Positions 28,158-36,744 of a DNA stretch of 64,000 bases are shown here, one piece after another. Origin of the DNA: Mesorhizobium sp. ES1-4 (GTDB lineage: Bacteria; Pseudomonadota; Alphaproteobacteria; Rhizobiales; Rhizobiaceae). Below the pieces are notes generated by a model. The model ran no database searches. It was not told where the DNA came from and worked only from the letters and a program-made list of their open reading frames with translations. How positions within the stretch are numbered: position 1 is the stretch's first letter; each line of letters starts with the position of its first letter. The stretch is taken from contig NZ_JAIUGV010000007.1 of NCBI RefSeq assembly GCF_020164745.1, positions 310,001-374,000 on the forward strand, written 5' to 3'. Position numbers and translations under genes: made by a program.

Positions 28158-29579
28158 ATGACCAATCCCACGGTGGCGGATCCTGTAGAAAAAACGTATC
28201 CCATCCCGAGCCTCATGGCTTTGGGCCTGCAACACGTCCTTGTCATGTATGCCGGAGCGGTCGCCGTGCCGCTTATCGTCGGCAATGCGCTTCACTTACC
28301 CAAGGAACAGATTGCCCTGCTCGTCAGCGCGGACCTGTTCGCCTGTGGCATCGTCACCATCATCCAGGCGCTCGGCATCTGGAAAATCGGCATTCGCCTG
28401 CCCATCATGATGGGCGTCTCGTTCACCGCGGTGCCCTCGATCATCGCGACGGGCACCAATCCTGACCTCGGCATGCCCGGTATTATCGGGGCTGTCATCG
28501 GATCCGGCGTCTTCACCATTTTGGTCGCGCCGTTCTTCGGACGCTGGGTGCGTTTCTTCCCGCCGATCGTGACCGGCACGGTCATGTTGATCATCGGTCT
28601 CTCCCTGATGCGCGTCGGCGTGAACTGGGCGGCGGGCGGGCAGCCGATGATCAAGGGACCAGATGGCATGATCCCGAACCCCGCCTATGGCGCGCCCTTC
28701 GCGCTTGCCGTTGCGGCCGTCGTGCTGCTTTCGATCCTACTGCTCACCCGTGTTCTCAAGGGGTTCCTCTCGAACCTTGCCGTGCTGATGGGAATCGGCA
28801 TCGGCTTTGCCATCGCCATTGCCGCCGGCAAGGTCGATTTCCATGGCGTGGCGGATGCCGACTGGGTGCGCGTCATTCACCCGCTCGCCTTCGGCTGGCC
28901 GATCTTCGAATTCTGGTCCACCCTGTCGCTCTGTGCCGTCATGACGGTCATGATGATCGAATCGACCGGGCAGTTCCTGGCCGTCGGCGAGATGACGGGG
29001 CGCAAGATCACCCAGCGCGATCTCACCCGCGGCCTGCGCACCGATGGCGTCGGCAACATCATCGGCGGCCTGCTGAACACCTTCACCTACACGACCTATG
29101 CACAGAATGTCGGTCTGCTCCAGATTACCGGTGTGCTCAGCCGCTTCGTGGTCGCCGCAGGGGGTGCCATCCTGATCCTGCTGGGTGTGCTGCCGAAGGT
29201 GGCCTTCGTCAGCGCGTCGATCCCGAGCTACGTCGTCGGCGGCGCCGCTATCGTGATGTTCGGCATGGTCTCGGCGACCGGTGTGAAAATCCTATCAAAG
29301 GTCGATTTCGCTACCAACCGGTGCAACCTCTACATCGTCGCGGTCAGTGTCGGCCTCGCCATGGTGCCGGTCGTTGCGGAAAACATCTTCGATCAACTGC
29401 CTGCCACGGTTGGAAAATTCCTGCACAGCGGCGTGCTGGTCGGCACCTTCGCGGCGGCATTGCTCAACATTCTCTTCAATGGCGTGCCGGCGAAGGAGCC
29501 GCAAGACACTGAGCAGCAGAGCGGTGTGCCCGCGGCCGACCCGCCTCAAATGGCAAGCAATACTAGTCCGGCGGCCTAG
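28158..29579 (+). CDS. NCS2-family nucleobase permease (xanthine/urate/uracil type)
   Basis: An inner-membrane proton symporter of 473 residues from the nucleobase:cation symporter-2 family (PF00860). Typical segments are LGLQHVLVMYAGAVAVPL, GIRLPIMMGVSFTAVPSI, the substrate-site helix with VMTVMMIESTGQFLAVGEMTG, and GLLNTFTYTTYAQNVGLLQITG. The pattern with QNVG and the ESTG motif is that of xanthine/urate carriers rather than uracil carriers, which have a different site. The ATG at 28158 follows GGGAGG. It heads the operon with the molybdenum hydroxylase and is the second possible import route beside the BMP importer. Confidence 0.9.
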   Translation: MTNPTVADPVEKTYPIPSLMALGLQHVLVMYAGAVAVPLIVGNALHLPKEQIALLVSADLFACGIVTIIQALGIWKIGIRLPIMMGVSFTAVPSIIATGTNPDLGMPGIIGAVIGSGVFTILVAPFFGRWVRFFPPIVTGTVMLIIGLSLMRVGVNWAAGGQPMIKGPDGMIPNPAYGAPFALAVAAVVLLSILLLTRVLKGFLSNLAVLMGIGIGFAIAIAAGKVDFHGVADADWVRVIHPLAFGWPIFEFWSTLSLCAVMTVMMIESTGQFLAVGEMTGRKITQRDLTRGLRTDGVGNIIGGLLNTFTYTTYAQNVGLLQITGVLSRFVVAAGGAILILLGVLPKVAFVSASIPSYVVGGAAIVMFGMVSATGVKILSKVDFATNRCNLYIVAVSVGLAMVPVVAENIFDQLPATVGKFLHSGVLVGTFAAALLNILFNGVPAKEPQDTEQQSGVPAADPPQMASNTSPAA

Positions 29580-29613
29580 CGCCGCCGGAGCCCCGAACCC
29601 CATGAGGACTGCC

Positions 29614-30477
29614 ATGAGGCGCTTTGAATATCATCGGGCGGACACGCTGGAGCAGGCGTCCCGCCTTCTCACCGATCTTGGCGATGACACCTTTCTGTTC
29701 AACGGTGGTACGGACCTTCTGGTCGAAATCCGCGAACGACTGCGCCGCGTGCGCAACGTCGTCGATATCAAGCAGATCCCCGGCCTCTCCGACATCACCT
29801 ATGATGAGACCCGCGGCCTGACTTTTGGCGCGCTGGTGACCGTCGGTCGACTGGAGCGCCTGCCCCTGGTCTGCCAGCGTTATCCCAACCTGCGTGCGGC
29901 CTTCGCCTCGCTGGGCTCCATCCAGGTTCGCAATCGGGCCACCGTCATCGGTAATGTCTGTCGAGCCTCCCCGTCGGCGGACACGATCCCTCCGCTGATG
30001 GCCGACGGCGCCTTCATCCATATCTACAGCCGCACGAACATGCGTGTCGTGCCGCTTGCCGAATTTTTCACCGGCCCTGGCAAGACCGTGCTCGCCAGGG
30101 GCGAGATCGTCACCGGCATCACCGTGCCGCCCGCCGGCGACAACACCGGCAAGGCCTATCTCAAGCACGGCCGTCGCAAAGCGATGGAGCTTTCCACCGT
30201 CGGCGTCGCCGTCAGCCTTTGCATGGACGACGGCGTGTGCAGCGACATCCGCATCGCGCTCGGCGCGGTCGGTGCGACCGTGCTGCGGGCGCCGGAGGCG
30301 GAAGCCATGCTGCGAGGCACCCGGCTCGACGCGGCAACCGTCAAGAGTGCTGCCAACAAGGCGACGGAAGAGTGCACTCCGATCAGCAACGTGCGGGCCA
30401 GCGCCGATTACCGCCGCGACATGGTCGGTGTGCTGACCGGCCGTGCGATCAAACAGGCATTGGAGGCTTTCGCGTGA
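29614..30477 (+). CDS. molybdenum hydroxylase, FAD-binding medium subunit
   Basis: The FAD subunit of a xanthine-dehydrogenase-family enzyme, 287 residues. The FAD pyrophosphate site is FNGGTDLLVEIRERLRRV near residue 30, the second FAD motif is RNRATVIGNVCRASPSADT near residue 105 (usually TIGGNxxxxSPxxD), and the C-terminal CO-dehydrogenase flavoprotein domain ends with SADYRRDMVGVLTGRAI. ATG 29614 is chosen over ATG 29602 because GAGGA then has the right spacing. It overlaps the iron-sulfur subunit gene by four bases. Confidence 0.93.
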   Translation: MRRFEYHRADTLEQASRLLTDLGDDTFLFNGGTDLLVEIRERLRRVRNVVDIKQIPGLSDITYDETRGLTFGALVTVGRLERLPLVCQRYPNLRAAFASLGSIQVRNRATVIGNVCRASPSADTIPPLMADGAFIHIYSRTNMRVVPLAEFFTGPGKTVLARGEIVTGITVPPAGDNTGKAYLKHGRRKAMELSTVGVAVSLCMDDGVCSDIRIALGAVGATVLRAPEAEAMLRGTRLDAATVKSAANKATEECTPISNVRASADYRRDMVGVLTGRAIKQALEAFA

Positions 30478-30956
30478 AACGGATCGTCGAACTCACCATC
30501 AATGGCGAGCCCCGCGACATGACGGTGGATACCTGCCGTTCGCTACTCGACGCGCTGCGCGACGATGTCGGCCTTACCGGCACCAAGAAGGGCTGCGACG
30601 TCGGCGACTGCGGCGCCTGCACCGTTATCGTCGACGGCGAACCGGTCAATGCCTGTCTGATGCTCGCCGTCGAGGCCGAGGGCCGGACGGTCGAGACCGT
30701 GGAAGGGCTCCAGCCCGGCGTCGATACGCTACATCCGCTGCAGGATGCCTTCATGCGGCACGGCGCCTCGCAATGCGGCTTCTGCACGCCGGGCATCCTG
30801 ATGATGGCCAAGAAGCTGCTCGACGACAATCCACGCCCGACGAACGAGGACATTCGCTTCGGCCTCAGCGGCAATATCTGCCGCTGCACCGGGTACACCA
30901 AGATTTTCGACGCGATCAAATCCGCCGCGCTCGAGATGGAGGCAGCAAGATCATGA
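30474..30956 (+). CDS. molybdenum hydroxylase, 2Fe-2S small subunit
   Basis: The 160-residue electron-transfer subunit with two [2Fe-2S] clusters. The plant-ferredoxin-type cysteines are in GCDVGDCGACTVIVDGEPVNAC, and the helical-domain cluster uses CGFCTPGIL and GNICRCTGY. Translation starts at GTG 30474, overlapping the previous stop; its own stop overlaps the ATG of the large subunit. Such tight coupling suits a heterotrimer assembled co-translationally. Confidence 0.96.
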   Translation: MKRIVELTINGEPRDMTVDTCRSLLDALRDDVGLTGTKKGCDVGDCGACTVIVDGEPVNACLMLAVEAEGRTVETVEGLQPGVDTLHPLQDAFMRHGASQCGFCTPGILMMAKKLLDDNPRPTNEDIRFGLSGNICRCTGYTKIFDAIKSAALEMEAARS

Positions 30957-33259
30957 ACGTGACGGCCCCTATCGAAGAGCGGGAATTCAAGATCGTCGGC
31001 AAGAGCGTCAAACGCGACGACGTGTTGGAAAAAGTGACGGGCGAGGCCGAATATACCGGCGACGTCAAATTGCCAGGCATGCTGCACGGCAAGATCAAGC
31101 GCGCCGCCACTGCGCACGCCCGCATCAAGAGCATCGATGTCAGCAAGGCGCTCGCCTATCCCGGTGTGAAGGCTGTGCTGACCCATGAAAACGTGCCGCG
31201 CGTGCTGCATTACGGCTCACCGCATCCGCGCTCTGCCTCTTGCACCAAGGACCAGTATATCCTCGACGACAAGGTGCGGTTCTGGGGTGAGGGCGTCGCC
31301 GCCGTTGCGGCCATCAGCGAAGAGATCGCCGACGAGGCGCTCGATCTGATCGAGGTCGAATACGAGCCCTTGCCGGCCGTCTTCGAGCCGGAAGACGCAG
31401 CCCAGCCCGGCGCGCCGCTGATCCACAATGTCGGTCCTGGCGGCAACCTGGTACTCGATCCGGTGCGCGTCAATCGCGGGGATATCGACGCCGGTTTTGC
31501 CCAGGCGGATTTCGTACTTGAAGGCACCTTCTCCGGCGGGCGGCCGCATCCGGCCTATATGGAGCCGAATGTCTGCATCGCCGACTGGGACGGCTCCAAC
31601 AAGCTGACTTTCCGGACCTCGACGCAGACCGCCTTCATGGTGCGCGGCATCCTGGCCGAAGTGCTCGGCCTGCCACTCACCAAGGTGCGCGTCCTCGTCG
31701 ACCACATGGGCGGCGGCTTCGGCGCCAAACAGGACTGTTTCCAGCACGAATTCCTTTGCGCACTTCTCGCAAAAGAAACGCGCCGGCCCGTGAAGATGGA
31801 ATTCACCCGCCACGAGACCTTCGTCGCCGGCCGTTCGCGCCACCCCTGCAAGGTCTGGTTGAAGCAGGGCTTCAAGAATGACGGCACGCTCGTGGCGCGT
31901 GACATGAAGCTTGTCTATGACTCCGGCGCTTACGGCTCGCATGGCCCGGGCGTGACCATCGTCGGCACCAATGCCGCGACCTCACTCTATCGCTGCGAGA
32001 ACGTTCGGCTAGAAGGTCGCTGCGTCTACACCAATACGCCGATCAACGGCGCCTTCCGCGGCTACGGCGTGGTGCAGAGCTATTATGCGCTGGACATCCA
32101 GATGGACGAGGCGGCTGAAAGGCTCGGCATGGACCCGGCGGAACTGAAGCTGAAGAACGTGGTGCGCGCGGGCGATATCGCCCCGTCCGGTCACCCGATC
32201 CTCGGCCACGGCCTGGAAATCTGCCTTCAGCACGGCATCGATGTGCTCGACTGGAAGAAGCTGCGCAACCGTGACCGCACGCCGGACCCGAAGCACCCCC
32301 ATATCAGCAAGGGCTGGGGCATCGGCTGCGAAATGCATGGTTCTTCAGCCTATCCGGGCATCAAGGAACAGGGCAACGCGACCGTGAAGGTCAACGAGGA
32401 CGGCACGGTGACGCTGCTCACGGGCGCTGCCGGTCTCGGCACCGGCGCGCATACGGCGCTGGCACAGATCGTTGCCGAAGAACTCGGCGTGCGCTTCGAA
32501 GATGTCGGCATCATCCATGGCGATACGGATGTCGTGCCGTGGGACATCGGCGCCTTCGCCAGCCACACGACCTATCTGGTCGGCACCGCTGCCAAGATGG
32601 CGGCCACCAAGGTGCGCGGGGCCGTTCTCGAGCGGGCTGCGATGAAGCTGCAAGTCACGCCCGGCGAGATCGACCTTTCCGAAGGCCGGATCTTCGTCAC
32701 GGCCGAGCCGGGCCGCTTCATGACGGTTGCCGAGGCGATGGGTCCCTCGCGCGGCATCCCGGCCGCCAACATCGTGGCCAATGGCACCTACGAGCCGACG
32801 AAATCCTATTCCTTCGCCGCGCATTTCACAGAAGTGGACGTGGATACGGAAACGGGCATCGTCGAGGTCAAGCGCGTTATCCCGGTGCACGATATCGGCC
32901 GGGTCATCCACCCGATTGCGGCGCAGGGCCAGATCGAGGGCGGCATCCAGCAAGGCATCGGCCACACGCTGACCGAGGACTACATCATCGACAAGAAGAC
33001 CGGCCGGTCGCTGAACGCCGGCCTCGTCGACTACAAGATGCCGCTCTCCATGGACATGCCCGATATCGAGACGATCATCCTCGAAGCCGCGCCCGATCCG
33101 GGCGGCCCATGGGGCGCCAAGGGCGTCGGCGAAGACCCGATCATCGCCATCGGCCCCGCCATCGCCAATGCCATCCACGACGCCATCGGCGTCCGCTTCC
33201 ATCACTATCCGATCACCCCCGAAGACATCCTGAAAGCCTTGAGGGAGAAGGGCGCATGA
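30953..33259 (+). CDS. molybdenum hydroxylase, molybdopterin-binding large subunit
   Basis: The catalytic subunit of 768 residues from the xanthine dehydrogenase/aldehyde oxidase family. It inserts oxygen from water into a C-H bond of an aldehyde or N-heterocycle. It shows GDVKLPGMLHGKIKRAATAHARI, the cofactor loop VDHMGGGFGAKQD, the substrate-side arginine in GAFRGYGVVQSYYALD, and the catalytic glutamate in GAKGVGEDP near the C-terminus. There is no VAYxCSFR loop, so it is not a CO dehydrogenase. The neighbouring NCS2 permease and CodA-like hydrolase favour an N-heterocyclic substrate, which is an inference. Confidence 0.93.
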   Translation: MNVTAPIEEREFKIVGKSVKRDDVLEKVTGEAEYTGDVKLPGMLHGKIKRAATAHARIKSIDVSKALAYPGVKAVLTHENVPRVLHYGSPHPRSASCTKDQYILDDKVRFWGEGVAAVAAISEEIADEALDLIEVEYEPLPAVFEPEDAAQPGAPLIHNVGPGGNLVLDPVRVNRGDIDAGFAQADFVLEGTFSGGRPHPAYMEPNVCIADWDGSNKLTFRTSTQTAFMVRGILAEVLGLPLTKVRVLVDHMGGGFGAKQDCFQHEFLCALLAKETRRPVKMEFTRHETFVAGRSRHPCKVWLKQGFKNDGTLVARDMKLVYDSGAYGSHGPGVTIVGTNAATSLYRCENVRLEGRCVYTNTPINGAFRGYGVVQSYYALDIQMDEAAERLGMDPAELKLKNVVRAGDIAPSGHPILGHGLEICLQHGIDVLDWKKLRNRDRTPDPKHPHISKGWGIGCEMHGSSAYPGIKEQGNATVKVNEDGTVTLLTGAAGLGTGAHTALAQIVAEELGVRFEDVGIIHGDTDVVPWDIGAFASHTTYLVGTAAKMAATKVRGAVLERAAMKLQVTPGEIDLSEGRIFVTAEPGRFMTVAEAMGPSRGIPAANIVANGTYEPTKSYSFAAHFTEVDVDTETGIVEVKRVIPVHDIGRVIHPIAAQGQIEGGIQQGIGHTLTEDYIIDKKTGRSLNAGLVDYKMPLSMDMPDIETIILEAAPDPGGPWGAKGVGEDPIIAIGPAIANAIHDAIGVRFHHYPITPEDILKALREKGA

Positions 33260-34401
33260 ACATGCATATCGAGCCGGCCAACAAGAAGCTCCCGATCACG
33301 ATCCTCACCGGTTTTCTGGGATCGGGAAAGACGACGCTGCTCAACTACATCCTCACCGAGCGCCATGGCCACCGCATCGCCGTCATCGAGAACGAGTTCG
33401 GCGAAGTGGATGTCGACAGCGACCTCGTGCTCGCCTCCGACGAAGAGATCTTCCAGATGCAGAACGGCTGCATCTGCTGCTTCGTCGACGTTCGCAACGA
33501 CCTCATCGACGTGATGAAGAAGCTTTTGAGCCACAAGGACAAGTTCGACCATATCATCGTCGAGACCTCTGGCCTTGCCGATCCGACTCCCGTCGCTACC
33601 GCCTTCTTCGTCGACCGCAGCGTCGCTGAGGAAGTCGAACTCGATGCCGTCGTGACGCTGGTCGATGCCATGCATATCGACCAGCATCTCTACGATCCCG
33701 TGCTCGACGGCAGCGACAACCAGGCGGTCAACCAGATCGTCGCCGCCGACCGCATCCTCGTCAACAAGATCGACCTTGCCTCCGAGGAAGCGCTCGGCTC
33801 GCTGGAGGGCTCGCTGCGCAAGCTCAACCAGACGGCGCCGATCCTGCGTTCAACCTACGGCAAGGTAGACCTGTCCAACATCCTCGGCGTCAACGGCTTC
33901 CGGCCGTCCTATGTACGCGAGCGGGCGGAAATCCTTGACATCGACATGGATGATGACCACGACGCACACGGCGATCATCACCACGAATGCCATGGCGCGA
34001 CGTGCGATCATCCGGACCATGACCATGGGCACCACCAGGATCATCACCACGATCACGGCCATGATCGTGCTCAGGCAGCCACGCTCCGCCCGCACCACCA
34101 CGATGCGACGGTGAAATCCCACTCCTTCGTCTATCCGCAATCCTTCGACGGCGAAAAGCTCGCGGGCTTCCTCAAGAATTACCTCAGCGAGTATGGCGAC
34201 GACATCTTCCGCACCAAGGGCATTGTCTCAGTGGCAAACGACGAGCGCTTCTTCGTGCTCCAGGCAGTGCACAAGCTGGTCGATTTCCGTCCGGATCACT
34301 CCTGGGGCGAGGATACTCGCAAGTCGAAGTTCGTCTTCATCGGCCGCAATCTCGACCGTGACGGCATCGACAGAAACTTACGCGCATGCTTGGCGGCCTA
34401 G
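33256..34401 (+). CDS. CobW/P47K-type GTPase with histidine-rich loop
   Basis: A G3E-family metallochaperone GTPase of 381 residues, a group that delivers zinc, cobalt or other metals to client enzymes. The P-loop GFLGSGKTT is at about residue 18, the metal motif NGCICCF follows near residue 73, then ETSGLADP and the guanine motif NKID. Between the GTPase and the C-terminal CobW domain is a long His/Asp-rich loop (about residues 231-290, bases 33946-34125) with repeated HDH and HHH clusters, suited to metal storage. It overlaps the hydroxylase gene by four bases. Its client may be that enzyme or the metal-dependent amidohydrolases downstream. Confidence 0.92.
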   Translation: MNMHIEPANKKLPITILTGFLGSGKTTLLNYILTERHGHRIAVIENEFGEVDVDSDLVLASDEEIFQMQNGCICCFVDVRNDLIDVMKKLLSHKDKFDHIIVETSGLADPTPVATAFFVDRSVAEEVELDAVVTLVDAMHIDQHLYDPVLDGSDNQAVNQIVAADRILVNKIDLASEEALGSLEGSLRKLNQTAPILRSTYGKVDLSNILGVNGFRPSYVRERAEILDIDMDDDHDAHGDHHHECHGATCDHPDHDHGHHQDHHHDHGHDRAQAATLRPHHHDATVKSHSFVYPQSFDGEKLAGFLKNYLSEYGDDIFRTKGIVSVANDERFFVLQAVHKLVDFRPDHSWGEDTRKSKFVFIGRNLDRDGIDRNLRACLAA

Positions 34402-34798
34402 CCGCGCTTCTCCCGTCGCTTGATGCTTGGCCCAAGTCCTCCGTCTGAACCGCCGGCGCATCCTCCAGCGCGGGCGGCGGTGAATGCCCGTTTTTCAAAA
34501 AATGTTATAAAACAACCGCTTAGAGTGACTATTTTGTTGACAAAAAGCCCGCCCCATGGTTCCTTTGGCGTCGAGTAGAAGCACCGACAATTGCTCACCG
34601 TCTCTTGGAAGATGAGGCTGCGATGTCGATGCTGACTACGAAAGGAACATCCGCCGTTTGTGCCCCGTTTGAGGCCCCGGCCGTTCTTCTCCGTCATCGG
34701 CGTTTCCTGAGTTCGCGGATCCACGCCCGGTGTTTGCCGGCATGGCGTTCATCGCGCGGCCCCACATCGACCGGACCCTCTACGACAGGAGAACAAGA
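34402..34798. promoter_or_regulatory. spacer before the amidohydrolase-UbiD run
   Basis: About 400 bases without a credible gene. An AT-rich stretch at 34488-34546 (TGTTATAAAACAACC, later TTTTGTTGACAAAAAG) contains a TTGACA hexamer at 34537-34542 and partly symmetric AAACAAC and GTTGACA elements. This is the probable start of a second transcript carrying the genes from 34799 to 38703. No clear -10 box was found. Confidence 0.35.
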
Positions 34799-35722
34799 AT
34801 GATAATTGACCTAAGCTGCTACCCCACCGACCTGGTGGACCTGGCTTGGCGCCACGATGGACCGCCCTTCACCGGCGACAAGCTTTTGAAGATGATGGAC
34901 GGCCCGTATTATGTGAACGGCAAGCCGCGCCGCATCGACAAGGCGTTCATCCAGCCGCCGCAAGGCAACACCATCTACACCCACGAGGTCATGGACCTGG
35001 AAGGCAAAGCCGCCATCCGCCAGTACATGGCCTATACGGAAAAGATGGTGACGGAACATCCCGACCGTTTCCTCGGCTGCTTCGTCTACAACCCGCGCTA
35101 CGGCACGCAGAACGGCGCCGAAGAGATCGAACGCTATGCCAAGGAATTCGATTTCAAGATGGTGCAGCTGCAGGCAAACATGCACGCCTACCGCCCCGAC
35201 CGCGCGCTCGACTGGCTGCAGCCGGCCTTGAAGAAATGCGCCGAGCTCGGCCTGATGGTGAAGGTACACACCGGCGACGGTCCGTACTCGATCCCGACCG
35301 AGTTCTACCCGATCATCCGCGAGTTCCCGGAAGTGAACTTCATCCTGGCGCATTTCGGCGTGCAGACCGGCGGCGTCTACGTGTTCGAGCCGATGCAGAT
35401 GGCGCTCGACACGCCGAGCGTCTACGTCGAATCCGGTTGGTGCCTCCAGTCACGGATCGTAGAGTTCGCTAAAGTGCTGCCCAAGCACAAGATCCTCTTC
35501 GGCTCCGACACGCCGCCGAACGAGCCGGGCATGTGGATCAACCTTCTGGAAGTGCTCTGCCACGAGCCACCCCAAGGCCTCAATCTCGATGAGGATACGC
35601 TGGAGGATTACCTTGGCAACAACACCGCCCGCATGATCGGCCTTGAGGCGACCAAGCCACCGGCCACCGTCGCGGAAGCCGAGGCGTATCTGCGCCAGCA
35701 CGGCGTCGCGCTCGCAGCGTGA
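34799..35722 (+). CDS. amidohydrolase-2 family protein lacking the HxH metal motif
   Basis: A 307-residue protein of the PF04909 group, which contains decarboxylases such as ACMSD, isoorotate and gamma-resorcylate decarboxylases and lactone or amide hydrolases. Beta-strand 1 should carry HxH, but here it reads MIIDLSCYPTD, with Ser and Tyr in the two histidine positions. The later sites are kept: KVHTGDGPYS, ILAHFGVQTGG and LFGSDTPPNEPGM. It is about half identical by eye to the next gene, which has the intact motif. It may be a non-catalytic partner, an enzyme using a different metal set, or a scaffold. Start ATG 34799 follows AGGAG. Confidence 0.85.
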   Translation: MIIDLSCYPTDLVDLAWRHDGPPFTGDKLLKMMDGPYYVNGKPRRIDKAFIQPPQGNTIYTHEVMDLEGKAAIRQYMAYTEKMVTEHPDRFLGCFVYNPRYGTQNGAEEIERYAKEFDFKMVQLQANMHAYRPDRALDWLQPALKKCAELGLMVKVHTGDGPYSIPTEFYPIIREFPEVNFILAHFGVQTGGVYVFEPMQMALDTPSVYVESGWCLQSRIVEFAKVLPKHKILFGSDTPPNEPGMWINLLEVLCHEPPQGLNLDEDTLEDYLGNNTARMIGLEATKPPATVAEAEAYLRQHGVALAA

Positions 35723-35740
35723 ATTTGAAGGGAGTGAACA

Positions 35741-36685
35741 ATGATCATCGATACCCATCTTCACCCGACCAACCTCGTGGACGAGGCCTGGCGTCATACC
35801 GGTGAGCCCTTCAACGGCGAGCGTATGCTCAAGTTGATGGACGGTCCCTACATGATCAACGGCAAGCCGCGCCGGATCGATATGGGCTTCATCCAGCCGC
35901 CGCCTGGCAATACCGGCTACCGCGACGGCAACCGCAAGGGCCGCGACGGCATTCGCGACTACATGGCCTATTGTGCGGAGCTTTGCCAGAAGTACCCGGA
36001 TCGCTTCATTGGCAACTTCAACTACAACCCGCGCTGGGGGCCTGAAAACGGTGCGGCGGAGCTGGAATTCCACGTCAAGGAATACGGCTTCAAGATGTTG
36101 AAGCTGCACGCCAACATGCATGGCTATCGTCCCGACCGCGCATTGGACTGGCTGCGTCCGGCGATGAAGAAGTGCGCCGAACTCGGCGTGGTCGTGCTGA
36201 TCCACACCGGCGACGGCCCGTACACGATCCCGACGATGTTCTACCCGATCATCCGCGAATTCCCGATGGTCAACTTCATCATCGGCCATTTCGGCATTCA
36301 GACGGGCGGCAACTATTCGTTCGAATCCTTCTGGATGGCCATGGACACGCCCAATGTCTATTGCGAATCCGGTTGGTGCTTCCAGTCGCGCATCGTCGAA
36401 TTCGCCCAGCAGCTGCCAAAGAACAAGATCGTCTTCGGCACGGACAGCCCGCCGAACGATCCGGGCATGTGGCTGCGCGAACTGGAAGTGCTTTGCAAGG
36501 ATCCGCCGCACGGCATCAACCTCTCGGAGGACGATCTGGAAGGCTATCTCGGCAACAACATCGCCAAGCTCGTCGACATCAACCCGTCGCCGCCGCCACG
36601 TGATCTGAAGGATGCTCAGGCGCGCCTGAAGGATTCCTACGCCGGTGTCGATCGCGCCACCGGCAAACATCTGGAGCTTGCCTGA
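35741..36685 (+). CDS. amidohydrolase-2 family protein with intact metal motif
   Basis: A 314-residue paralogue of the preceding protein. The metal ligands look complete: IIDTHLHPTN (HxH), LIHTGDGPYT, FIIGHFGIQTGG and VFGTDSPPNDPGM with the final Asp. The long shared blocks, for example HANMHGYRPDRALDWL against QANMHAYRPDRALDWL, show recent tandem duplication or a matched heteromeric pair. Family members decarboxylate aromatic or heteroaromatic acids or open small rings without redox cofactors. With UbiD directly downstream, a second decarboxylation or ring opening in the same pathway is plausible. The spacing from the first gene is 18 bases with a GGGAG ribosome-binding site. Confidence 0.9.
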   Translation: MIIDTHLHPTNLVDEAWRHTGEPFNGERMLKLMDGPYMINGKPRRIDMGFIQPPPGNTGYRDGNRKGRDGIRDYMAYCAELCQKYPDRFIGNFNYNPRWGPENGAAELEFHVKEYGFKMLKLHANMHGYRPDRALDWLRPAMKKCAELGVVVLIHTGDGPYTIPTMFYPIIREFPMVNFIIGHFGIQTGGNYSFESFWMAMDTPNVYCESGWCFQSRIVEFAQQLPKNKIVFGTDSPPNDPGMWLRELEVLCKDPPHGINLSEDDLEGYLGNNIAKLVDINPSPPPRDLKDAQARLKDSYAGVDRATGKHLELA

Positions 36686-36744
36686 TTTGACTAGGGCGGC
36701 GTCTTTCGGGGCGCCGCCAACCCCCGCAGCATCGAGAGCGAGAC

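Noticed and set aside
30953..33259. Aerobic CO dehydrogenase large subunit
   Set aside because: The copper-binding VAYxCSFR loop is missing and the arginine motif is GAFRGYG, as in xanthine dehydrogenase-like hydroxylases.
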